Assembly (NCBI GenBank): GCA_900553345.1
Contig: USDE01000083.1
Location: 1-6,441, forward strand
Direction: 5' to 3'
DNA: 6,441 nt
Source of the DNA: an uncultured Collinsella sp.
GTDB lineage: Bacteria > Actinomycetota > Coriobacteriia > Coriobacteriales > Coriobacteriaceae
The notes below the pieces were generated by a model. It had not been told where the DNA came from. It was given only the letters and a program-made list of their open reading frames with translations, and did not search any database. The position numbers and the translations under genes were made by a program. Each line of letters starts with the position of its first letter. Position 1 is the first letter of the stretch. Of this stretch, positions 1 to 5,897 are shown piece after piece.

Positions 1-3000
1 CGCGCGCCATGTACTCCTCGTAGAGTGCGTTGGCAGCGCCGGGCGTGGCCTCGTACGGGCGGCAGCGGTAGAGCATCTGCATCATGACGTCACCAAAGAG
101 CACCGCGTACACGGCCTGCTTAAGCAGCGCCGGCGTAATCTTGAAGCCGGGGTTGTCCTCGCCGAGCGCCACGGCCGAAAGCGAGATCACCGGGATCTCG
201 GGGTGGCCACTCTCGCGCAGCGCCTTGCGGATGAGCGCGATGTAGTTGGTGGCACGGCAACCGCCGCCGGTCTGGCTGATGACCACGGCCGTCTTGGACA
301 GGTCGTAACGACCGCTCTCGATGGCCTCCATGATCTGGCCCGTTACCAGGATCGACGGGTAGCAAATGTCATTGTTCACGTAGCGCAGGCCGGCCTCGAC
401 GGCGTCGTGATCGGTTGAGGGCAGCAGCTCCAAGTTGTAGCCGGCACCGCGGAACACCTCTTTGACCAGGTCAAAGTGGATCGGCGCCATCTGCGGGCAC
501 AGGATGGTATAGCCCTCGTCACGCATCTGCTCGGTAAAGGGCACCTTGGGCCATGCGGTCGAAGCACTCTTGCGCTGCGCCTCGAACGTGTACTTGCGGC
601 TCGCGAACGCGGGGGCATCCGTGGAGGGCGCCACCGGCGCGGCATCGCCCTGCTCGTAGGCCTCGCCCGCGGCCGTGGCCTCGGCCAAGCGCTCGGCCTC
701 CTGGTCCTTGAGCGCTGCCATGAGCGAGCGAATACGGATACGCGCGGCGCCCAAGTTGGACACCTCGTCAATCTTGAGCACGGTGTAGATCTTGCCGCTG
801 GCCTCAAGGATTTCCTGCACCTGGTCGGTAGTCAGGGCATCGAGACCGCAGCCGAAGGAGTTGAGCTGGATCAGGTCCAGGTCGTTGCGCATCGTCACAA
901 AGCGGGCGACGGCGTACAGGCGGCTGTGGTACATCCACTGGTCGACGACGCGAATCGGACGCTCGGGCTTTACCAGGTGCGCGAGCGAATCCTCGGTAAA
1001 GACCGCAAAGCCAAAGCTCGAGATAAGCTCGGGCAGGGCGTGGTTGATCTCGGGGTCGTTATGGTAGGGACGGCCGGCGAGCACAATGCCGTGGCCGCCG
1101 TGGTCCTCGACCCACTTAAGAGCCTCCTCGCCCATGGTCTGGATGTCCTCGTGGAAACGCGCATCGGCCTCAAAGGCAGCGTTGACGGCGGCATCGACCT
1201 CGGAACGCGTGATCTTGGGTCCACGCACACGACCGCGACCGGCCTCAGCATCGGCCACACGGTCGACGGCGAGCACCTGGTACAGACGGCGCTTGAGCTC
1301 GGTCTTGTCGTGATAGGGCACAAACGGGTACAGGAACTCGATGTTCTGCTCGCGAATCTCGTCGATATTGAGCGCCAGCGCCGTGGGGTAGCTCATGACA
1401 ATGGGGCAGTTGTAACAGTTGCCGGCGGTCGGATCCTCCTTGCGCTCCCAGCGCACGCACGGCATCCAAATGAAGTCGACATCGCGGTCGATGAGGTTCA
1501 TCACGTGGCCGTGGCTCATCTTGGCCGGATAGCACACGCTCTCGGACGGCATGGACTCGATGCCCGCCTGGTAAGTCTTTTTGCTCGACTGGTCGGACAG
1601 CTGCACGCTAAAGCCCAGGCGCGTAAAGAACGCATGCCAGAAGGGGTAGTTCTCGTACATGTTGAGCGCGCGCGGGATGCCGACGGTGCCGCGCGGGGCC
1701 TCGTCGGGGCTCAGGATCTCGCGGTTAAAGAGCAGCTCGTTTTTCTTTTTGAAGAGGTTGGGGGCCTCAGTCTTCTGCTTTTTGTGGCCAGCGCCCTTCT
1801 CGCAGCGGTTGCCGGTAATGAAGCGCCTGCCGCCGCCAAAGTCGTTGACGGTAAGCTGGCAGTTGTTAGAGCAACGGCCGCAGCGGACATGCTTTTGCGT
1901 CACGGTGAGGTGCGCGATGTCCTCGGCCGAAAGAATGGTCGAAGTGCCGTCGGCACCGGCGCGATCGCGGGCGAGCAGGGCCGCACCGTAGGCGCCCATG
2001 CAGCCGGCAATGTCGGGACGCACGGCATGAACGCCGGTGAGCTGCTCAAACGCGCGCAGCGTGGCATCGGACATAAAGGTGCCGCCCTGGACAATCACCT
2101 GGCTGCCGATCTCCTTGGGGTCGCGCAGCTTAATGACCTTGAAGAGGGCATTCTTGATGACGGAATAGGACAGGCCGGCCGCGATGTCGCCCACCGTGGC
2201 GCCTTCCTTTTGCGCCTGCTTGACGCGCGAGTTCATAAAGACCGTGCAGCGGCTGCCCAAATCAACCGGGGCCTTGGCATGGATGGCAGCGTCGGCAAAT
2301 GCGCGCACGTCCATGTTCATAGACACGGCGAAGCTCTCGATAAAGCTGCCGCAACCCGACGAGCAGGCCTCGTTGAGCATGATGTGCTCGATAACGCCGT
2401 CCTTGACGCGCAGGCACTTCATGTCCTGGCCGCCAATGTCCAGAATGAACTCGACGCCGGGCAGGAACGCCTTGGCGCCGCGCAGGTGCGCAACGGTCTC
2501 AATCTCGCCGGAATCGGCCTTGAGGGCCTCGATGAGCAGCGCCTCACCGTAGCCCGTGGTGGTCACGTGGCCGATGGTGCAGCCGGCGGGAATGTGGTTG
2601 TAGAAATCGGCCATGATGACCTTGGCCGTGCCTAGGATGTCGCCGTTGTTGTTGCCGTACCAGGTGTGCAGCAGCTGACCGTCCTCGCCCACGAGCGCGG
2701 CCTTCATGGTGGTGGAGCCGGCGTCGATACCGATGAACACGCGGCCGGTGTAGCCGTCGAGCTTGCCCTTGGGGACGACTTCCTGGTCGTGGCGGGTTTT
2801 GAACTCGGCAAAGTCCTCGTCGGTGGCAAAGAGCGGATCCGGGCGCTCGACCTCGGCACCCTGTGTGTCGCCCAAGCTGTCGATGGCCTCGATGAGCTGC
2901 GGGAACGTGCTGAGCTTGTTGGACTCGTGCGCCATGGCGGCGCCGCTCGCCACAAATAGGTGAGCGTTTTGGGGCACAATGCGGTGCTCTTCGTCCAGGT

Positions 3001-3937
3001 TGAGCGTGAGGTAGAAGCGGTGGCGCAGCTCAGAGAGATACTGCAGCGGGCCGCCCAGGAAGGCGACGTTGCCGCGAATGGGACGGCCGCACGCCAGGCC
3101 CGAGATGGTCTGGGTCACGACGGCTTGGAAGATGGAGGCCGCCACGTCCTCGGGGCGGGCGCCCTCGTTGAGCAGCGGCTGGACGTCGGTCTTGGCAAAA
3201 ACGCCGCAGCGGCTGGCGATGGGATAGATGGTGGTGGCGTTGGCCGCGAGTTCGTTAAGGCCGCTGGCGTCGGTGTGCAGCAGGGTTGCCATCTGGTCGA
3301 TGAACGCGCCCGTACCGCCGGCACAGGTGCCGTTCATGCGCTGCTCGATGCCGTTGTCGAAGTAGATGATCTTGGCGTCCTCGCCGCCCAGCTCGATGGC
3401 GACATCGGTGGCCGGGATGAGGGTCTCGACAGCGCGCTTGCTGGCGATGACCTCCTGGACAAACTCCAGGTCGAGCCACTGGGACAGCAGCAGGCCGCCC
3501 GAGCCGGTAATGGCGCAGGTCATCTGGGCCGTCGGCAGCACGGTCGCAGCGCCCTCGAACAGGTCGCGGGCGCAGGCGCGGACGTCGGTGTGGTGGCGCT
3601 GGTACTTGGCGTAGACGATCTGGTTGTCGTCGTTGAGGACGGCAAGTTTAACGGTGGTGGAGCCCACGTCGATGCCCAGGTGCAGGTTGCCGCGGGCGTT
3701 CTCGGGGTTGAAGATCGCGCCTTCGGGGGCCTGGCCGGCGGCTACGGGCTCGGTGGCGGTGGCGGGCTCGCTAGCGACGGACGTCTCCCCTGCCGCGTTC
3801 TTGGCATCGGCAACTGCCTCGGCAACTTTCTCGGCAGCCGCGGTCGCGGCCTTCTGCGCGGCGTCCACCACGGCGGGCGCGGCCTCGCGTGCAGCAGCGA
3901 CCATGCGGTCTTTGATGCCCTCGACGAGTTTGCTCAT
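1..3937 (-). CDS. Fused 2-hydroxyacyl-CoA dehydratase activase / dehydratase-like protein, 3' end outside window
   Basis: Large modular protein with 1312 residues visible; the C-terminus lies beyond position 1. Archetypal relatives (HgdC, BadF/BadG) are ATPases that pass a low-potential electron to a 2-hydroxyacyl-CoA dehydratase or benzoyl-CoA reductase. Visible order: residues 1-85, alanine-rich extension; 86-338, first ASKHA activase module (GIDVGSTTVK at 88-97, IELGGEDAK at 181-189, cluster-type Cys205 in CAGGTG and Cys244 in SRCGVF); 399-660, second module (GIDAGSTTMK at 403-412, DIGGQDMK at 500-507, Cys525 and Cys564); 686-712, CxxCxxxC plus a distant Cys; about 749-1075, DUF2229/COG3580-like (VCYPAK at 801-806, CYNCP at 841-845); 1080-1135, low-complexity linker; 1140 onward, COG3581-like (NNDICYPS at 1188-1195, GGGCR at 1224-1228). 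The ATG at 3937 has GAGGAGA just upstream. The gene lies 11 bases after the TetR gene, so the two are probably co-transcribed. Family assignment is secure; the substrate is unknown. Confidence 0.93.
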   Translation of the reverse strand, partial: MSKLVEGIKDRMVAAAREAAPAVVDAAQKAATAAAEKVAEAVADAKNAAGETSVASEPATATEPVAAGQAPEGAIFNPENARGNLHLGIDVGSTTVKLAVLNDDNQIVYAKYQRHHTDVRACARDLFEGAATVLPTAQMTCAITGSGGLLLSQWLDLEFVQEVIASKRAVETLIPATDVAIELGGEDAKIIYFDNGIEQRMNGTCAGGTGAFIDQMATLLHTDASGLNELAANATTIYPIASRCGVFAKTDVQPLLNEGARPEDVAASIFQAVVTQTISGLACGRPIRGNVAFLGGPLQYLSELRHRFYLTLNLDEEHRIVPQNAHLFVASGAAMAHESNKLSTFPQLIEAIDSLGDTQGAEVERPDPLFATDEDFAEFKTRHDQEVVPKGKLDGYTGRVFIGIDAGSTTMKAALVGEDGQLLHTWYGNNNGDILGTAKVIMADFYNHIPAGCTIGHVTTTGYGEALLIEALKADSGEIETVAHLRGAKAFLPGVEFILDIGGQDMKCLRVKDGVIEHIMLNEACSSGCGSFIESFAVSMNMDVRAFADAAIHAKAPVDLGSRCTVFMNSRVKQAQKEGATVGDIAAGLSYSVIKNALFKVIKLRDPKEIGSQVIVQGGTFMSDATLRAFEQLTGVHAVRPDIAGCMGAYGAALLARDRAGADGTSTILSAEDIAHLTVTQKHVRCGRCSNNCQLTVNDFGGGRRFITGNRCEKGAGHKKQKTEAPNLFKKKNELLFNREILSPDEAPRGTVGIPRALNMYENYPFWHAFFTRLGFSVQLSDQSSKKTYQAGIESMPSESVCYPAKMSHGHVMNLIDRDVDFIWMPCVRWERKEDPTAGNCYNCPIVMSYPTALALNIDEIREQNIEFLYPFVPYHDKTELKRRLYQVLAVDRVADAEAGRGRVRGPKITRSEVDAAVNAAFEADARFHEDIQTMGEEALKWVEDHGGHGIVLAGRPYHNDPEINHALPELISSFGFAVFTEDSLAHLVKPERPIRVVDQWMYHSRLYAVARFVTMRNDLDLIQLNSFGCGLDALTTDQVQEILEASGKIYTVLKIDEVSNLGAARIRIRSLMAALKDQEAERLAEATAAGEAYEQGDAAPVAPSTDAPAFASRKYTFEAQRKSASTAWPKVPFTEQMRDEGYTILCPQMAPIHFDLVKEVFRGAGYNLELLPSTDHDAVEAGLRYVNNDICYPSILVTGQIMEAIESGRYDLSKTAVVISQTGGGCRATNYIALIRKALRESGHPEIPVISLSAVALGEDNPGFKITPALLKQAVYAVLFGDVMMQMLYRCRPYEATPGAANALYEEYMAR

Positions 3938-3948
3938 TGTCTCTCCTC
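3938..3948 (-). promoter_or_regulatory. Ribosome binding site of the activase gene in the 11-base gap
   Basis: On the minus strand the whole gap between the TetR stop codon and the activase ATG reads GAGGAGAGACA. Its GGAG core sits five to seven bases before the ATG. There is no room for a promoter here, which supports translation from a shared transcript. Confidence 0.75.
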
Positions 3949-4659
3949 TTAGTTGTTGGACTCGACGGTTGCGGCGGTGTCGGCCGCGTCCTCGAGCTGC
4001 AGGTTCAATAGCTTCATGCCGTATTCCGGCACGTTGATATCGATGGGTTGGCCATACAGGTCACCAGGGCGCACAAAAGCGAGCACCGTCATAATGCGCG
4101 CCATGGCCTCGGGCGATTCGGTGAGCCCACGCTCAAACCAGCGCTGAATCATGCCGACCTCGGCACTCACGACGTAGGTGACGTAGTAGTCAAAGAACGT
4201 GCCCAGCGCCAGGCCCAAAATGCCCGTCTGCGCACGCGGCACCACAGCCTCACGCGCGGTGTCGATGATCTTTTTAATGAAGGCGGGGTCGCCGCCAGGG
4301 CCCAGTAGGGCACCAATAAGATCGCGATTTGCCGCAAGATAGCGCAGCAGCTCAACTGAGCCGGGCGCCGGTTCGAGCTCGTCGATATTACGGTAAAGAT
4401 CGGGCAGCTGAGCTGCGGTGATGAGCTCCACGCGCTCACGAATCTCAGCCAACAGGCCGTCCTCAATCTGGTTGATAAAGTCGGGAATATCGCGGTAGTG
4501 CGAATAGAACGTACGGCGCGTAAGACCGGCACGCTCGGTGAGCGACGCGACGTTAATGCGCGAAAGGTCGCCGCTTTCGGCAAGCTCGCTGGCAAGTGCC
4601 TGGCGAAGGGCACGCTGCGAGCGAAGGGACCGGCGATCGCATTTCTCGAGCTGGGACAA
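3949..4659 (-). CDS. TetR/AcrR-family transcriptional regulator (DhaS-like C-terminal domain)
   Basis: A 236-residue DNA-binding protein of normal TetR length. Residues about 12-60 form the N-terminal three-helix DNA-binding domain. The helix-turn-helix is INVASLTERAGLTRRTFYSH (35-54), with the family-typical T-R-R-T-F-Y-x-H-Y recognition segment. The C-terminal half (about 100-195) has the pattern of the TetR_C_8/DhaS-like ligand domain: RYLAANRDLIGALLG, then GDPAFIKKI, then a hydrophobic stretch, then MIQRWFERGLTESPEAMA. It should act as a homodimeric repressor, or less often an activator, with a small-molecule effector. The start is TTG at 4659, chosen because AAGGAGG lies four bases upstream and no in-frame ATG exists nearby. 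It is immediately followed by the giant activase gene, its probable target, and is preceded by two dyads that could be its own operators. The effector is not deducible. Confidence 0.92.
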   Translation of the reverse strand: MSQLEKCDRRSLRSQRALRQALASELAESGDLSRINVASLTERAGLTRRTFYSHYRDIPDFINQIEDGLLAEIRERVELITAAQLPDLYRNIDELEPAPGSVELLRYLAANRDLIGALLGPGGDPAFIKKIIDTAREAVVPRAQTGILGLALGTFFDYYVTYVVSAEVGMIQRWFERGLTESPEAMARIMTVLAFVRPGDLYGQPIDINVPEYGMKLLNLQLEDAADTAATVESNN

Positions 4660-4663
4660 GCGT

Positions 4664-4670
4664 CCTCCTT
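4664..4670 (-). promoter_or_regulatory. Ribosome binding site that fixes the TTG start of the TetR gene
   Basis: AAGGAGG on the minus strand is followed by ACGC and then TTG at 4659-4657. This near-consensus anti-16S sequence is what decides the non-ATG start; the only nearby ATG (4642) is out of frame. Confidence 0.8.
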
Positions 4671-4680
4671 GTTACTCAGC

Positions 4681-4698
4681 CTGTGCGCTATTGCACAG
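4681..4698. promoter_or_regulatory. Inverted repeat, candidate TetR operator (promoter-distal)
   Basis: CTGTGC-GCTATT-GCACAG is a perfect 6-bp dyad with a 6-base centre. It lies just downstream of the predicted transcription start of the TetR-activase operon. Its GCACA/TGTGC half-site is shared with the second dyad at 4711-4725, which argues that one protein reads both. Assignment to the adjacent TetR protein is inference from position. Confidence 0.5.
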
Positions 4699-4705
4699 TG
4701 CGAGT

Positions 4706-4737
4706 ATTATTGCACACCGTGTGCATCAACACGTAAA
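4706..4737 (-). promoter_or_regulatory. Candidate promoter of the TetR-activase operon
   Basis: Two overlapping readings are possible on the minus strand. In the first, TTTACG (4737-4732) is separated by 17 bases from TGCAAT (4714-4709). In the second, an extended -10, TGCAATAAT (4714-4706), is used without a good -35. Both place the start of transcription near 4700, some 40 bases before the TTG codon. The box matches are only moderate, so the location is better supported by the surrounding dyads than by the boxes. Confidence 0.4.
4711..4725. promoter_or_regulatory. Inverted repeat, candidate TetR operator (promoter-overlapping)
   Basis: TGCACAC-C-GTGTGCA is a perfect 7-bp dyad around one base. 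A 15-bp near-palindrome is a typical size for a TetR-family operator. It lies inside the predicted promoter spacer and touches the -10 region, where a bound dimer would block RNA polymerase. Confidence 0.6.
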
Positions 4738-4750
4738 GGCAATATTTTGG

Positions 4751-4780
4751 ATGTGACAAAGGGCAGCCCCTTTGTCACAT
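4751..4780 (-). terminator. Perfect 13-bp hairpin at the 3' end of the HAD gene (terminator-like)
   Basis: The arms ATGTGACAAAGGG (4751-4763) and CCCTTTGTCACAT (4768-4780) pair perfectly around a four-base loop. The structure begins at the last base of the HAD stop codon. A long GC-capped stem directly after a stop codon is the classic position for an intrinsic terminator. However, the bases that follow on the minus strand (CCAAAATATT) form only a weak U tract, so read-through toward the TetR gene is possible, or the stem may mainly protect the 3' end of the mRNA. Confidence 0.55.
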
Positions 4781-5643
4781 TATTCGATGACAGTGCGGGA
4801 GTTTTGCTTGCGCATGGTGGCGAGCATGTGTTTGGGGACGGCGTGGACCATGCAGCTGCCGATGGTCGCGCTCGCGGCGGCCTTAGCTGCATCGCTTGCG
4901 TTTTTGGTCGCGTAGCTGTGGCGGAAACGTTTGAGCATGGCAATGTCGTTGCCGCCGTCGCCGTAAACCGCGACCTCGTCCTCGGCAATACCGTAGTAGC
5001 CCGCCAGCCAAGCCACACTCTCGCCCTTGTTGCACGCCACGTCCGTGATCTCAAACATCACCGGATCAAACGGCGCGTTGACCACACGGTCCGAGCGCTC
5101 AGCCAAATATGCCTTAAGGTCGCACTCCAGCTCGGGCGAGGTCACGCGGCAGTTGATCTTGCAAACATCGTGGCGCAAGATGTCGCCGATCGACTGATCG
5201 AAATACTGCTCCTCGTGATAGCCGCCACGCGCGCGCATGCCGCGCATCACGATGCGCTTGATAGGGCTGTCCTTCTTAAAACCCGCCTGGTGCATCTCGA
5301 ACGAACCGCTCGAGAACATGCCATCGGGCGTGGAGCAGTCGAAGCAAATGTCCGGGAACGCCTTGAGCAGCTCCTCGGTAATCTGCGGGTCGATGGTCCA
5401 GGTCTTGAGCACCTCGCCATGGCTGTCGCGCACGATTGATCCATTGGAGCAGCAGGCGTCAAGCGCCAGGCCCGTAAAGCCATGCTCGCCGATTGGCAAC
5501 GTCGAGCGCCCGGTCGCGGGAACCACGTGGAGTCCCGCCTCAGTCAGCTCGCGAATGGCACGGCGGATGGTCCCATCCGCCTCGTGCAGGGTGTTCAGCA
5601 GCGTTCCGTCTAAGTCGCTCGCAAACATCTTGATCATGGGCAT
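4780..5643 (-). CDS. Cof-type HAD-IIB family hydrolase (sugar-phosphate/nucleotide phosphatase class)
   Basis: A complete 287-residue haloacid-dehalogenase phosphatase of usual length for the Cof/YidA/YbjI group, cytosolic and Mg-dependent. All four HAD motifs are present: ASDLDGTLLN (8-17) with nucleophile Asp10 and acid Asp12; VPATGRS (41-47) with Thr44; Lys206 in CNKGESVAWL; and GDGGNDIAML (228-237) supplying the metal-binding aspartates. The intervening C2B-type cap spans roughly 85-195, with conserved SNGSIV at 66-71 before it. Start: the ATG at 5643 has AAGGAG four bases upstream. The ATG at 5637, two codons inside, has the same site ten bases away and is equally possible. The open frame runs on to 5688 but that start has no ribosome site and would cross the predicted promoter. 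Family members dephosphorylate sugar phosphates, flavin precursors or pyridoxal phosphate, and the sequence does not show which applies here. Confidence 0.93.
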   Translation of the reverse strand: MPMIKMFASDLDGTLLNTLHEADGTIRRAIRELTEAGLHVVPATGRSTLPIGEHGFTGLALDACCSNGSIVRDSHGEVLKTWTIDPQITEELLKAFPDICFDCSTPDGMFSSGSFEMHQAGFKKDSPIKRIVMRGMRARGGYHEEQYFDQSIGDILRHDVCKINCRVTSPELECDLKAYLAERSDRVVNAPFDPVMFEITDVACNKGESVAWLAGYYGIAEDEVAVYGDGGNDIAMLKRFRHSYATKNASDAAKAAASATIGSCMVHAVPKHMLATMRKQNSRTVIE

Positions 5644-5665
5644 GCCTCTCCTTCGTCTGCACGAT

Positions 5666-5693
5666 ATTGTAGACGAGAACGGGCGCACCCCAA
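5666..5693 (-). promoter_or_regulatory. Candidate promoter of the HAD phosphatase gene
   Basis: On the minus strand TTGGGG (5693-5688), a 16-base spacer and TACAAT (5671-5666, five of six consensus bases) form a plausible housekeeping promoter. Transcription would start near 5659, giving a leader of about 15 bases that contains the AAGGAG site (5653-5648). The -10 box is good; the -35 box is mediocre. Confidence 0.5.
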
Positions 5694-5708
5694 GAGAGGC
5701 ACGCCCGT
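5679..5708 (-). terminator. GC-rich hairpin, probable terminator of the degraded P-II gene or upstream gene
   Basis: On the minus strand ACGGGCG (5708-5702) pairs perfectly with CGCCCGT (5685-5679). Two G-U pairs and two further C-G pairs extend the stem to 11 bp around an 8-base loop. It lies 16 bases after the TAG of the P-II remnant, the normal place for that gene's terminator, and is followed by TTCTCGTCT, a weak U tract. The 3' arm overlaps the -35 box proposed for the HAD gene. Confidence 0.45.
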
Positions 5709-5724
5709 CGGGCGAAAGATTGTC

Positions 5725-5820
5725 CTACACCGCGGCGGGGCCGTGTTCGCCGGTGCGAATGCGGATAACCTCCTCGACCGGCTCGACCCGGATCGTGCCA
5801 CCTCCAACGGCGCCGCAATC
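5725..5820 (-). pseudogene. 3' remnant of a P-II nitrogen regulatory protein gene (GlnB/GlnK family)
   Basis: Reading down from about 5813, this frame encodes VGGGTIRVEPVEEVIRIRTG followed by EHGPAAV and a TAG at 5727-5725. This closely matches the C-terminal end of P-II signal proteins, whose usual form is G-D-G-K-I-F-V, then P-V-E-E and I-R-I-R-T-G-E. The I-R-I-R-T-G-E segment, with the two arginines that contact ATP, is intact, but the family's Asp, Lys and Phe in GDGKIF have become Gly, Thr and Arg. Full P-II proteins have about 112 residues and only about 30 are recognisable here. The roughly 77 bases up to the next gene show no P-II sequence in any minus frame, so the first three quarters of the gene are missing. 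The frame is open up to a GTG at 5886 (53 codons in all), so a short recycled peptide cannot be excluded. There is no good ribosome site. Confidence 0.65.
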
Positions 5821-5897
5821 TTGGAAACGGCGCGGCAATGGGCGCGAAACGAACGGGAAATACGCGAGCAAGGGGGCCGCGAGCACACCCGTCCCGG

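Noticed and set aside
476..2635. Plus-strand open frame of 719 codons
   Set aside because: It lies wholly antisense to the activase. Its translation is a low-complexity His/Val/Ala/Asp-rich string without motifs, as expected when the opposite strand of a GC-rich gene is read, while the minus frame shows complete family motifs along the same stretch.
2960..3952. Plus-strand open frame of 330 codons
   Set aside because: Antisense to the activase N-terminal half and extremely Gly/Val/Asp-rich. No motif or convincing ribosome site; explained by GC-rich codon bias.
4751..4780. CRP-type site (TGTGA and TCACA halves)
   Set aside because: The halves are separated by about 18 bases rather than six, so the spacing does not fit a CRP dimer; the hairpin explanation is simpler.
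4498..5439. Plus-strand open frame of 313 codons crossing the control region
   Set aside because: It would overlap both the TetR and HAD genes antisense and run through the promoter and hairpin. Composition is unlike a folded protein, and both minus-strand genes have full motif sets.
5644..5688. Upstream extension of the HAD protein by 15 residues to an ATG at 5688
   Set aside because: The extra residues are Arg/Ser-rich and precede the usual start of HAD proteins, no ribosome site precedes that ATG, and it would overlap the predicted promoter. The AAGGAG site points to 5643 or 5637.
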